Shown here one piece after another: positions 1 to 5,054 of a stretch of 5,117 bases of DNA. A program made the position numbers and the translations under genes. The stretch covers positions 1 through 5,117 of the forward strand of contig CAYQTK010000266.1 of NCBI GenBank assembly GCA_964420375.1, in the 5' to 3' direction. The notes beneath the pieces are model-generated. The model was given only the letters and a program-made list of their open reading frames with translations. It was not told the DNA's origin and did no database searches. Each line of letters begins with the position of its first letter. Position 1 is the stretch's first letter. This DNA comes from CAYQTK01 sp964420375 (GTDB lineage: Bacteria; RBG-13-61-14; DATKZS01).

Positions 1-39
1 GTGCGAGCGACTTTTAGTCGCGACTAAAGTCGCTCGCAC
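1..39. repeat. Compound REP-like palindrome, two facing units; possible 3' hairpin of mscS mRNA
   Basis: Positions 1-39 fold back on themselves almost completely: 1-14 pair with 26-39 and 16-20 with 21-25, leaving only T15 unpaired. It can also be read as two copies of one unit in opposite orientation (1-23 and 18-39) sharing the self-complementary TCGCGA at 18-23. Each unit has its own small hairpin: GCGACT/AGTCGC with loop TTT (7-21), and GCGAC/GTCGC with loop TAAA (20-33). A third copy lies at 4984-5005. The palindrome begins 10 nt past the mscS stop codon, so in the mRNA it would form a very stable 3' stem that could end transcription or protect the transcript. Whether a U-run follows cannot be seen because the window ends. 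Unit style and paired arrangement are typical of bacterial REP/BIME elements. Confidence 0.8.
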
Positions 40-49
40 GAAATTTTAT

Positions 50-946
50 TCAGTTCTCCTGCTGTGTTTTTTTCCTTGCCTCTTCCACTTCTTTGTTGTT
101 CTGCCCGAAGTAGACGGTATGGTGGGGGAATGGTATCTCGATGCCTTGTTTGTCGAACGCCTTTTTCAGTCTTTTGTTGAACTCTCTTTTTACTGTCCAT
201 TGCTGGAGTGGCCGGGTGGTGAACCTGGCTTTTATGACCACAGCGGAGTCGTCGAACCTGTCGAGCCCGAGTATCTCCAGCGGGTCGGTAATGAGCTTCT
301 GGAACTCTTCATCTTGCTTCATTTCCCGGCCCACAGCCTCGATGACCTCGATTACTCGGTCCACGTCCTCCTTGTAGGCGACCCCGATATCGAGTACGCA
401 GCGCGAGTACTCATAGGTCATGTTGACCACTGACGATATCTCGCCGTTGGGCACTATGATCCGGTTGCCTGCGAGGTCCCGCATGATCAGTGTCCGCAGT
501 CCCACCGACTCGACCAGGCCGGTCCTGCCTCCCGCTTCCACCACGTCGTTCTCCCGTATCTGGTTTTCGAGCAGGAAGAAGAAACCTGATATCACGTCCC
601 TGACCAGGTTCTGTGCTCCGAATCCGATGGCCAGGCCGCCGATGCCCAATGAGGCCAGCACCGGCTTCATGTCGATTCCCAGCTCGGAGAGGAGCATCAT
701 GGCCCCGCTTACGATGATGAGAACGCTTCCCAGCGCGGAGAGGACCCGCCGGAGTGTCCGGGCCCTCTTCTCCTTTTCCGAGCCTTCCTCCTCCTTGTGA
801 AGATATACCTTTAAAAAGCTTCGAAGACCCAGTTTGAGAAGAAGAAGAAGCAGGAGTGTAATAACCAGTATCCCTATAAGCCGCGGGCCGTGGGCGATGC
901 CCCAGTTGTAAAGCTGCTCCGTATAGGTCAGGCTTTCTTCCTTCAT
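50..946 (-). CDS. MscS-family small-conductance mechanosensitive channel
   Basis: Inner-membrane channel that opens under membrane tension and releases solutes during hypo-osmotic shock (known for the family). Its 298 residues are close to E. coli MscS (286). A hydrophobic helix lies at about 22-40 (a run of leucines), a charged linker at 50-67 (KEEEGSEKEKRAR), a second helix at about 68-90, and the pore-lining Gly/Ala-rich TM3 at about 93-125, with LGIGGLAIGFGAQNL followed by the charged break of the family. The beta domain follows (about 126-180) with the IIVPNGEI motif at 163-170, then the alpha/beta C-terminal domain ending in GIEIPFP. The ATG has AAAGGA about 8 nt upstream. It lies 71 nt after the DUF481 gene with no convincing terminator between, so it is probably the last gene of the livF unit. 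Family is certain; the subtype is not assigned. Confidence 0.95.
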   Translation of the reverse strand: MKEESLTYTEQLYNWGIAHGPRLIGILVITLLLLLLLKLGLRSFLKVYLHKEEEGSEKEKRARTLRRVLSALGSVLIIVSGAMMLLSELGIDMKPVLASLGIGGLAIGFGAQNLVRDVISGFFFLLENQIRENDVVEAGGRTGLVESVGLRTLIMRDLAGNRIIVPNGEISSVVNMTYEYSRCVLDIGVAYKEDVDRVIEVIEAVGREMKQDEEFQKLITDPLEILGLDRFDDSAVVIKARFTTRPLQQWTVKREFNKRLKKAFDKQGIEIPFPHHTVYFGQNNKEVEEARKKTQQEN

Positions 947-1017
947 TGCCGCTTTCCTTTTTGGCGGGTCTCAGGAACATGTGGAGACGATGTTTCTCAT
1001 TATTGAAGACAAACGTA
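947..1017. other. Short spacer between DUF481 gene and mscS
   Basis: 71 nt. On the minus strand it carries the AAAGGA ribosome-binding site of mscS. A GTCTC/GAGAC dyad (968-972 and 984-988) is too short, and lacks a U-run, to count as a terminator. Nothing else is recognisable, which favours read-through from the upstream gene. Confidence 0.5.
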
Positions 1018-1863
1018 TCAGAAGTCGATCGTAATCATGGCGTAGTACTTCAGGTCATAATGCTCGTATCCGGGGTCCACCTCGGACTGGTACTCGTGGG
1101 TAAAGCCGGCGCCCATGCTCATGTTACTGTCGCTTCCCAGGCCGGCGGCCCAGCTTCCGCTGGTGTCCAGGCGGTACTCGCCCATATCGCCCAGGTTGGG
1201 GTAGACGGTCTGTTCGAGCTTCAGCTCCTGCCGATCAGTGATCAACCACCACAGGTCCCAGCCGAAGAGCGCCTCCGGCTTTAAGTCCTCGTCTTCCGAC
1301 TCGTACTCCTTGGTCAGGCCGGCGCCGCCCCGGAAAAGAAAACTCAGCGATGCCTGGTCCACGATCCGATATGCAACTCCTCCGTGAAGGGAAAGCCGGT
1401 GCTTCCAGAAGTTGAACTCGTCGTAATCGTATCTGCCTTTTACAAAAGCGGACCACGGAGAGTCCGGCAGGAGCCAGTCGTTTATCACCATTGCCATTAA
1501 GTTGTTGACAGCGTCCTCGTCCTCGATCCTGCCGTAGTAATATGCCATTTCCGCGCGGGTATGGAGCTTGGGGGTTTTACGCAAGGTATTTACAGCCAGC
1601 CGGGAGGTGAAGCTCTCCGAGTTGCCGTCGGTGCCGTTAAGACCGGCTTCCAGCCGGGCTTTCCAGGACGAGCCTTTGGCGGAACCGGCAGGCGCTTTTA
1701 CGAGCTTATACTCGGCATCCAGCATGGTACCGAGCCTGCTTCCGGCATAGCCATTTCCGGTTTTGGACACAGCCCATTGCGGGCAGAAAAAAATGATCAT
1801 AAAAATAAACATCAACACCGTCCCGGGCATTTTCGACTTGTGGACTTTTCTTGATTTTATCAA
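1018..1863 (-). CDS. DUF481-family outer-membrane beta-barrel protein (YdiY-like), TTG start
   Basis: Predicted outer-membrane protein of unknown function. The start is placed at a TTG (1861-1863) because AAGGAGG lies exactly 7 nt upstream; the longer ATG-start reading (from 1914) would overlap livF by 20 nt. From the TTG there are 281 residues: a Lys/Arg-rich n-region (2-11), a hydrophobic core VLMFIFMIIFF (16-26) and a polar end AVS near 31-33, a good Sec signal peptide. Cys27 is not in a lipobox, so a lipoprotein is unlikely. The mature part shows the DUF481 pattern: SWKARLEAGLNGTDGN near the start, LHTRAEMAYYYGR, then alternating aromatic strands (KGRYDYDEFNFWKHRLSLHG, LSFLFRGGAGLTKEYES) and a C-terminal Phe (ITIDF), typical of outer-membrane barrels recognised by BAM. 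It sits between livF and mscS in one apparent operon. An ATG at 1828-1830 is an alternative start but has no such ribosome-binding site. Confidence 0.85.
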   Translation of the reverse strand: MIKSRKVHKSKMPGTVLMFIFMIIFFCPQWAVSKTGNGYAGSRLGTMLDAEYKLVKAPAGSAKGSSWKARLEAGLNGTDGNSESFTSRLAVNTLRKTPKLHTRAEMAYYYGRIEDEDAVNNLMAMVINDWLLPDSPWSAFVKGRYDYDEFNFWKHRLSLHGGVAYRIVDQASLSFLFRGGAGLTKEYESEDEDLKPEALFGWDLWWLITDRQELKLEQTVYPNLGDMGEYRLDTSGSWAAGLGSDSNMSMGAGFTHEYQSEVDPGYEHYDLKYYAMITIDF

Positions 1864-1870
1864 TGTCCTT

Positions 1871-1877
1871 CCTCCTT
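1871..1877 (-). promoter_or_regulatory. Ribosome-binding site deciding the TTG start of the DUF481 gene
   Basis: AAGGAGG on the minus strand, a near-perfect anti-16S match, 7 nt before TTG (1861-1863). It lies in the 31-nt gap after the livF stop (TGA, 1895-1897). The in-frame ATG at 1828-1830 is about 40 nt away, and the ATG at 1914 is upstream of the site. Only the TTG is correctly spaced. Confidence 0.8.
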
Positions 1878-1894
1878 TTGCTCTGATTGGCTTA

Positions 1895-2632
1895 TCACCT
1901 CTCCCAGATTTCATTGTAGTCCTTGCCCAGATAGGCCCGCTTCACCTCCTGGTCTTCTATAAGCTCGCTTGACGATCCTTGCAGGACCACCCTGCCCACC
2001 TCGAGCACGTATGCCCGGTCTGCGATGGCAAGCGCGGCCCGCGCGTTCTGCTCGACCAGGAGTATGGTGGTCCCGTCGTCGCGGAGCTTCCTTACAATAT
2101 CGAAGATCGCGGTCACCAGGCGGGGGGCGAGCCCCATGGAAGGCTCGTCCAGGAGCATGATGGATGGTCTTCCCATGAGCGCCCTGGCAATGGCCAGCAT
2201 CTGCTGTTCCCCTCCGGAAAGGGTCCCCGCAGGCTGGCGGCGTCTTTCCGACAGGACCGGGAAGCGGGCCAGCATTTTTTCGATGTCTTCGGCTATCTCC
2301 GCCCGCGATTCGGTCTTGTAGCGGAGGTACGAGCCCAGGACCAGGTTGTCATAGACCGTGTGCCTGGAAAAAATCTGCCTGCCCTCCGGCACCTGGCTGA
2401 CGCCCATCCTGACGATCTTCTCCGGCGGCTTGCCCGCGATCTCCCGGTCCAGAAAGCGGACGCTGCCTTCGCGGGGAGGCAACAGTCCACAGATGGTGTT
2501 AAGCAGGGTGGTCTTGCCCGCGCCGTTGGCCCCGATAAGCGCCACTATCTCGCCTTCCTGCACGTGCAAAGATACCCCGTGCAAGGAGACAATTCGGCCA
2601 TAAGCCGTGGATAAGTTTTTTACTTTAAGCAT
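1895..2632 (-). CDS. livF: Branched-chain amino acid type ABC transporter ATP-binding protein, LivF family (orphan)
   Basis: Cytoplasmic ATPase subunit. In the Liv system LivF pairs with LivG and powers LivH/LivM for uptake of leucine, isoleucine and valine; relatives carry amides or urea. All ABC motifs are intact in the 245 residues: Walker A GANGAGKT (34-41), Q-loop QVPEGRQIF (80-88), signature LSGGEQQ (138-144), Walker B IMLLDEP (158-164), D-loop SMGLAP (165-170). The switch position reads LVEQN (192-196), Gln in place of the usual His, which is normal for LivF. The C-terminus AYLGKDY also fits the subfamily. Length is typical. The odd point is context: no livG, livH, livM or binding-protein gene is adjacent, and a strong promoter lies just upstream. 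The ATG has only a weak GAAG ribosome-binding site. Partners and substrate are therefore unknown. Confidence 0.92.
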   Translation of the reverse strand: MLKVKNLSTAYGRIVSLHGVSLHVQEGEIVALIGANGAGKTTLLNTICGLLPPREGSVRFLDREIAGKPPEKIVRMGVSQVPEGRQIFSRHTVYDNLVLGSYLRYKTESRAEIAEDIEKMLARFPVLSERRRQPAGTLSGGEQQMLAIARALMGRPSIMLLDEPSMGLAPRLVTAIFDIVRKLRDDGTTILLVEQNARAALAIADRAYVLEVGRVVLQGSSSELIEDQEVKRAYLGKDYNEIWER

Positions 2633-2659
2633 GATGTCTTCTGAATTTTTTAGACCCCG

Positions 2660-2688
2660 TTTATATTACAATCCACTCGGACTGTCAA
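2660..2688 (-). promoter_or_regulatory. Sigma70-type promoter of livF
   Basis: On the minus strand: -35 TTGACA (2683-2688, full consensus), 17-nt spacer (2666-2682), -10 TATAAA (2660-2665, five of six consensus bases). The expected transcription start is near 2653, giving a leader of about 20 nt before the livF ATG. This is the best promoter in the window and indicates that livF begins its own transcription unit. Confidence 0.75.
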
Positions 2689-2891
2689 AGAAAGATGTTA
2701 CTGATTTGATGTCTAAAAGCAAATAAATGATGCAAAAGTTTTTAACCATACGCACTTGGCTTTGCCGTCGTCATCTCCTGCGAGCCGAAAGCGCAAGGAT
2801 ATAAAAGGCCGCGGTTTCATCAGCGGTCGGTGCAGTCAGCCGCGGATTGTATAGAAAAGCCGAGAATGCCCGGGGACCTTGCTTCCCTGGT
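2689..2891. other. Intergenic region between the J-domain gene and the livF promoter
   Basis: About 200 nt without a supported gene. 2689-2760 is AT-rich and forms the upstream flank of the livF promoter. 2760-2891 is GC-rich and unlike it, with dyads: CCGCGG at 2809-2814 and again at 2840-2845, and an imperfect GCGG...CCGC stem-loop at 2823-2843. This lies downstream of the J-domain gene stop codon, where a terminator is expected, but no clean stem plus U-run is visible. One minus frame stays open to 2771 and reads rather protein-like, but it is continuous with an out-of-frame shadow of the J-domain gene. Confidence 0.5.
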
Positions 2892-4037
2892 TCAGCCCTG
2901 TTCAAGCCTTTGCATGATATTTTTGGCCTCGGGGTTTTTGGGTGCAAGGCTGAGTATTTTACGGCAGGTTCTTCTGGCGTCAGTTTTCTCTCCCAGCCTC
3001 TCCTGGATGCGAGCGAACAGGAGGAGGTAATCCACTTTGCCGGGATGTGAGTCGAGGGCCAGCACGATGTGGGTGCGCGCTGCTTGGAGGTCCTCCCCCA
3101 GAGCCACCATGAGGCGTGCGGCATCGTACTGATACTCGACGTTCTCGGGGTCGAGCTCGGCCGCCCACATCATCCATCGCACAGCGGAGCGATACTTTTG
3201 CGATTCCTCAAAGAACAGTGCTTTTACTGCGGCCTCGCGGGCGCGCTTGCGGTTATTGATGCGGCGGGCCTTGTCCAGGCCTTCCCTGTACTCCTTGACC
3301 TGGGGGTTCAATGCCGCTGCCAGCTTGAAATTGAGCTCAGCGGAGCGATAGTCTTCACTCTGGTAGTCATCCAGTGCGCTGTCGAAGAAGCTCTTGGCCA
3401 GGGAGGGATTGATGCTTGCTTCAGGTATGGCTCCTTCCGGCTTGCCTTCCAGAAGGGCCTCGATGGCACGGTCTTCTTCACGATCGAGCGCGCCGGTAAA
3501 CCCGGGAATGGTAAGGTCATACTCCTGCCGGGCTTTGGGATCGGTAAGCGTCTCGTACGCCTTGGTAAGTATGCGGAAGATTTCTTTGAGGTCCTCTCGT
3601 GTTTCCTCGTCTCTCTCCTGCAAAAACCGGTCGGGATGGTGATCATGCATGAGCTTGAAGTAGGCGTGCTTGATCTGCGATGAGCCGGCCTCCAGAGATA
3701 CCCCCAGGACCTGGTAAAAGTTCAAACTTTGCAACTTTTCAAGGTATTGTTTCGAGTCTTTTGATGCGGACTCTCCTTCAAGCTCCTCCCCAGGTGTGGC
3801 CCCTCGGCCGAGGATACCCTTCTCCACCAGTCCGTCAACTATACGGCCGGCGTGCTTCGAGGAATAGCCGCTCTTGTCGATCAGGTCTTGAAGAGAAGCC
3901 TCGCCCCCTGCATCAATAACCAGCTTAAGGATACCGCGCTCTTCAGAGGTGACCCGCAAGTGCAGTGCTTCATCCTCCGGACGGAAAACCTCGTCAAGGG
4001 ACATGACCTCGTCGTCAAGCTCGGGGTTGTCGCTCAT
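2892..4037 (-). CDS. J-domain protein with N-terminal winged-helix-like and C-terminal TPR regions
   Basis: Likely Hsp70 (DnaK) co-chaperone or scaffold in the cytoplasm; no signal peptide or membrane helix is seen. 381 residues. 1-28 are acidic and unstructured. About 29-77 (TSEERGILKLVIDAGGEASL...GRIVDGLVEKGIL) look like a winged-helix/helix-turn-helix domain. An acidic linker is followed by the J domain at about 106-175: FYQVLGVSLEAGSSQIKHAY, the catalytic HPD at 134-136 within HHPDRF, then the family's ...ILTKAYETLTDPKARQEYD. 212-378 are helical tandem repeats of TPR type, for example YRSAELNFKLAAALNP, YRSAVRWMMWAAELDPENVEY and ARRTCRKILSLAPKNPEA. It lacks the G/F and zinc regions of DnaJ, so it is a type III J protein. 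The ATG has GAGG 7 nt upstream. It follows the HD gene by 36 nt, suggesting co-transcription. What it binds is unknown. Confidence 0.9.
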   Translation of the reverse strand: MSDNPELDDEVMSLDEVFRPEDEALHLRVTSEERGILKLVIDAGGEASLQDLIDKSGYSSKHAGRIVDGLVEKGILGRGATPGEELEGESASKDSKQYLEKLQSLNFYQVLGVSLEAGSSQIKHAYFKLMHDHHPDRFLQERDEETREDLKEIFRILTKAYETLTDPKARQEYDLTIPGFTGALDREEDRAIEALLEGKPEGAIPEASINPSLAKSFFDSALDDYQSEDYRSAELNFKLAAALNPQVKEYREGLDKARRINNRKRAREAAVKALFFEESQKYRSAVRWMMWAAELDPENVEYQYDAARLMVALGEDLQAARTHIVLALDSHPGKVDYLLLFARIQERLGEKTDARRTCRKILSLAPKNPEAKNIMQRLEQG

Positions 4038-4052
4038 TTCAGGCCCTCGTTT

Positions 4053-4068
4053 GCAATAAACATATTGC
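4053..4068. repeat. Small inverted repeat in the leader of the J-domain gene
   Basis: GCAATA (4053-4058), loop AACA, TATTGC (4063-4068): a perfect 6-bp dyad in the 36-nt gap between the HD gene stop and the J-domain start, just upstream of its GAGG site. It could be a weak RNA hairpin or a binding site; it may also be chance in a short AT-rich gap. Confidence 0.35.
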
Positions 4069-4073
4069 GAGCA

Positions 4074-4619
4074 TTATAAACCGAGATCTTCGCGTATGTC
4101 CTTCATGGCGTCCAATGATATGGCCATGAACTCCTCGATGGAGAGACCCAGGGCTTCGCAGGCATGGATGCGGTCCCTGCTCGCGCCCGCGGCAAATCGC
4201 TTGTCCTTCATTCTTTTCAAGGCGAACTTTACTTCCACCGGTTCAAGAGACTTCTCCGGACGGATCAGTGCACACGCCACAAGAAAACCGGTTACCGGGT
4301 CTGCGCAGTAGATCGCCTTGTCCATCAAACCCTCGCAGGGGGCCTTGTCTGCGTGCGCCTTGACTGCACGGATGATGTCCCCGGATACTCCCATGTCGGA
4401 AAGCCACTCGCCGGCAATCTCGCCGTGCCGCTCCATGTCCTCTCCGGCCTCTTCGTAATCCAGGTCGTGAAGAAGGCCCACAACCTCCCAGCGCTCCTCG
4501 TCTTCACCAAAACGCCGCGCCAGACCCCGCATCACCGCAGCTACCGCGAGTACGTGCTTTCTCAAGTTATCGTTCTTGATACGCGACTTCATGAGCTCGA
4601 GAGCTTCCGCCCGGTCCAT
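4074..4619 (-). CDS. HD-superfamily metal-dependent hydrolase (COG2316-like)
   Basis: Predicted metal-dependent phosphohydrolase; the substrate of this subgroup is not known to me. The start is the ATG at 4617-4619, because GGAAGGAG ends 6 nt upstream of it; a GTG start at 4646 would put that site inside the gene. The result is 181 residues. The HD constellation is complete: His22 (RKHVLAV), His51-Asp52 (GLLHDLDYE), His65 (ERHGEIAG), His89 (VKAHAD) and Asp107 (YCADPVTG). The second half (ALIRPEKSL, KDKRFAAGASRD, ALGLSIEEF, AMKDIREDLGL) follows the small stand-alone COG2316 proteins as I recall them, and the length fits. No GGDEF, GYP or RelA-type synthetase domain is attached, so a role in cyclic-di-GMP or ppGpp turnover is not supported. 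It is the first clear gene of a two-gene unit with the J-domain protein. Confidence 0.88.
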   Translation of the reverse strand: MDRAEALELMKSRIKNDNLRKHVLAVAAVMRGLARRFGEDEERWEVVGLLHDLDYEEAGEDMERHGEIAGEWLSDMGVSGDIIRAVKAHADKAPCEGLMDKAIYCADPVTGFLVACALIRPEKSLEPVEVKFALKRMKDKRFAAGASRDRIHACEALGLSIEEFMAISLDAMKDIREDLGL

Positions 4620-4625
4620 GGTCCG

Positions 4626-4633
4626 CTCCTTCC
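4626..4633 (-). promoter_or_regulatory. Ribosome-binding site deciding the HD hydrolase start
   Basis: GGAAGGAG on the minus strand with 6 nt to the ATG at 4617-4619. It lies downstream of the alternative GTG (4644-4646), which has no comparable site, so the shorter protein is preferred. Confidence 0.8.
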
Positions 4634-4637
4634 AACT

Positions 4638-4661
4638 TTCAAGCACCGCCCAGAGCTTGAA
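4638..4661 (-). promoter_or_regulatory. Stem-loop in the 5' leader of the HD gene
   Basis: A perfect 7-bp stem, TTCAAGC (4638-4644 and its complement 4655-4661) around a 10-nt loop. In the mRNA it ends 4 nt before the GGAAGGAG site. Its placement could influence ribosome access or mRNA stability. It is not a recognised riboswitch. Confidence 0.4.
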
Positions 4662-4706
4662 TTTAAAACTGAGTACAGGTTACTCCCCCCAAACCCTTAC
4701 GCTTCC

Positions 4707-4736
4707 ATTATTTTACATGGGGGGCAGTGAAGTCAA
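4707..4736 (-). promoter_or_regulatory. Putative sigma70-type promoter of the HD-hydrolase/J-domain unit
   Basis: On the minus strand: -35 TTGACT (4731-4736, five of six) and -10 AATAAT (4707-4712, five of six) with an 18-nt spacer. An alternative -10 is TAAAAT at 15 nt spacing. The transcription start would be near 4700, leaving a leader of about 80 nt with the stem-loop at 4638-4661. The promoter overlaps the last codons of the possible small ORF at 4708-4953. A run of six G (4719-4724) lies in the spacer on the plus strand, mirrored by six C at 4685-4690. Confidence 0.45.
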
Positions 4737-4953
4737 CCGGAGACGACAAACAAAGTGCATCCCATGCTTCAATCTTCGCTGGGCGGGCAACATATTTGGT
4801 GATCATTGCCTCCGGGTTGGCCCACGCGGTTTCGTCCTCGAAACTGCGATGGTGGCAAAGCCACAGGCTGATCGCTTCACCATCATGACCCTCCGTCCGG
4901 CAGCCCCGATGCAGGCGGCCACAGCCGAAGCAGGTCACATAGTGCTCTGTCAC
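4708..4953 (-). CDS. Possible small Cys/His-rich protein, unrecognised
   Basis: An 81-codon reading from GTG (4951-4953) to TAA. I do not recognise the family. It has a CxxC (TCFGCG, Cys8 and Cys11), a further Cys18, then LWLCHHR with Cys33 and His34/His35, followed by an ordinary-looking sequence (ETAWANPEAMITKYVARP, KIEAWDALCL). The CxxC...CHH spacing would suit a small zinc-binding fold. About 50 of 81 third codon positions are G or C, compatible with coding. Against it: no Shine-Dalgarno is visible before the GTG or before the in-frame GTG at codon 6, and the 3' end overlaps the putative HD promoter. The frame stays open upstream to a TAG inside the REP-like repeat. It could be a real small gene, a decayed fragment, or chance. 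Confidence 0.35.
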   Translation of the reverse strand: MTEHYVTCFGCGRLHRGCRTEGHDGEAISLWLCHHRSFEDETAWANPEAMITKYVARPAKIEAWDALCLSSPVDFTAPHVK

Positions 4954-4983
4954 TCGAAAAAAGGGGAACAGGGCCCACCAAGA

Positions 4984-5005
4984 TCGCGGCTAAAGCCGCT
5001 CGCAC
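4984..5005 (-). repeat. REP-like stem-loop unit, same family as 1-39
   Basis: 22 nt matching 18-39 at 20 positions. On the minus strand it reads GTGCGAGCG, then the hairpin GCGGC-TTTA-GCCGC, then the tail GA. Both differences from the left copy are the two halves of one stem pair (A23-T30 there, G4989-C4996 here), so the hairpin is kept. Similarity continues to 5023, opposite 59 at the left. The unit lies upstream of the small ORF and is a single copy here, unlike the facing pair at 1-39. Confidence 0.75.
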
Positions 5006-5010
5006 GATTA

Positions 5011-5054
5011 TTTTCTGTTCTCCAAAAAGCTGTTTTCTATTCCCAAAAAACTTT
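5011..5054. repeat. Imperfect tandem repeat of about 22 nt
   Basis: Copy one begins TTTTCTGTTCTCCAAAAA (5011-5028) and copy two TTTTCTATTCCCAAAAAA (5033-5050). They differ by a few substitutions and one base of length. Low complexity (T/C then A runs) means chance similarity cannot be excluded. Confidence 0.4.

Noticed and set aside
411..980. 189-codon minus-strand frame overlapping mscS
   Set aside because: Arg/Gly/Pro-rich frame-shifted reading of the mscS gene with no recognisable motif.
968..988. GTCTC/GAGAC dyad as a terminator before mscS
   Set aside because: Only a 5-bp stem with an 11-nt loop and no U-run; insufficient to separate mscS from the upstream gene.
1979..2614. 211-codon plus-strand frame
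   Set aside because: Antisense to livF, where all ABC motifs are intact on the minus strand.
2771..3124. 117-codon minus-strand frame ending past the J-domain gene stop
   Set aside because: Most of it is out-of-frame within the well-supported J-domain/TPR gene, and no ribosome-binding site supports it. Only the tail beyond 2892 is free, and it is noted as a composition oddity instead.
3069..3683. 204-codon plus-strand frame
   Set aside because: It lies entirely antisense to the J-domain protein, whose HPD and TPR motifs fix the true strand. Long antisense frames are expected in GC-rich codon usage.
4074..4619. HD gene as a ppGpp or cyclic-di-GMP phosphodiesterase
   Set aside because: It lacks the synthetase/TGS domains of RelA/SpoT and the HD-GYP signature; only the general HD metal site is present.
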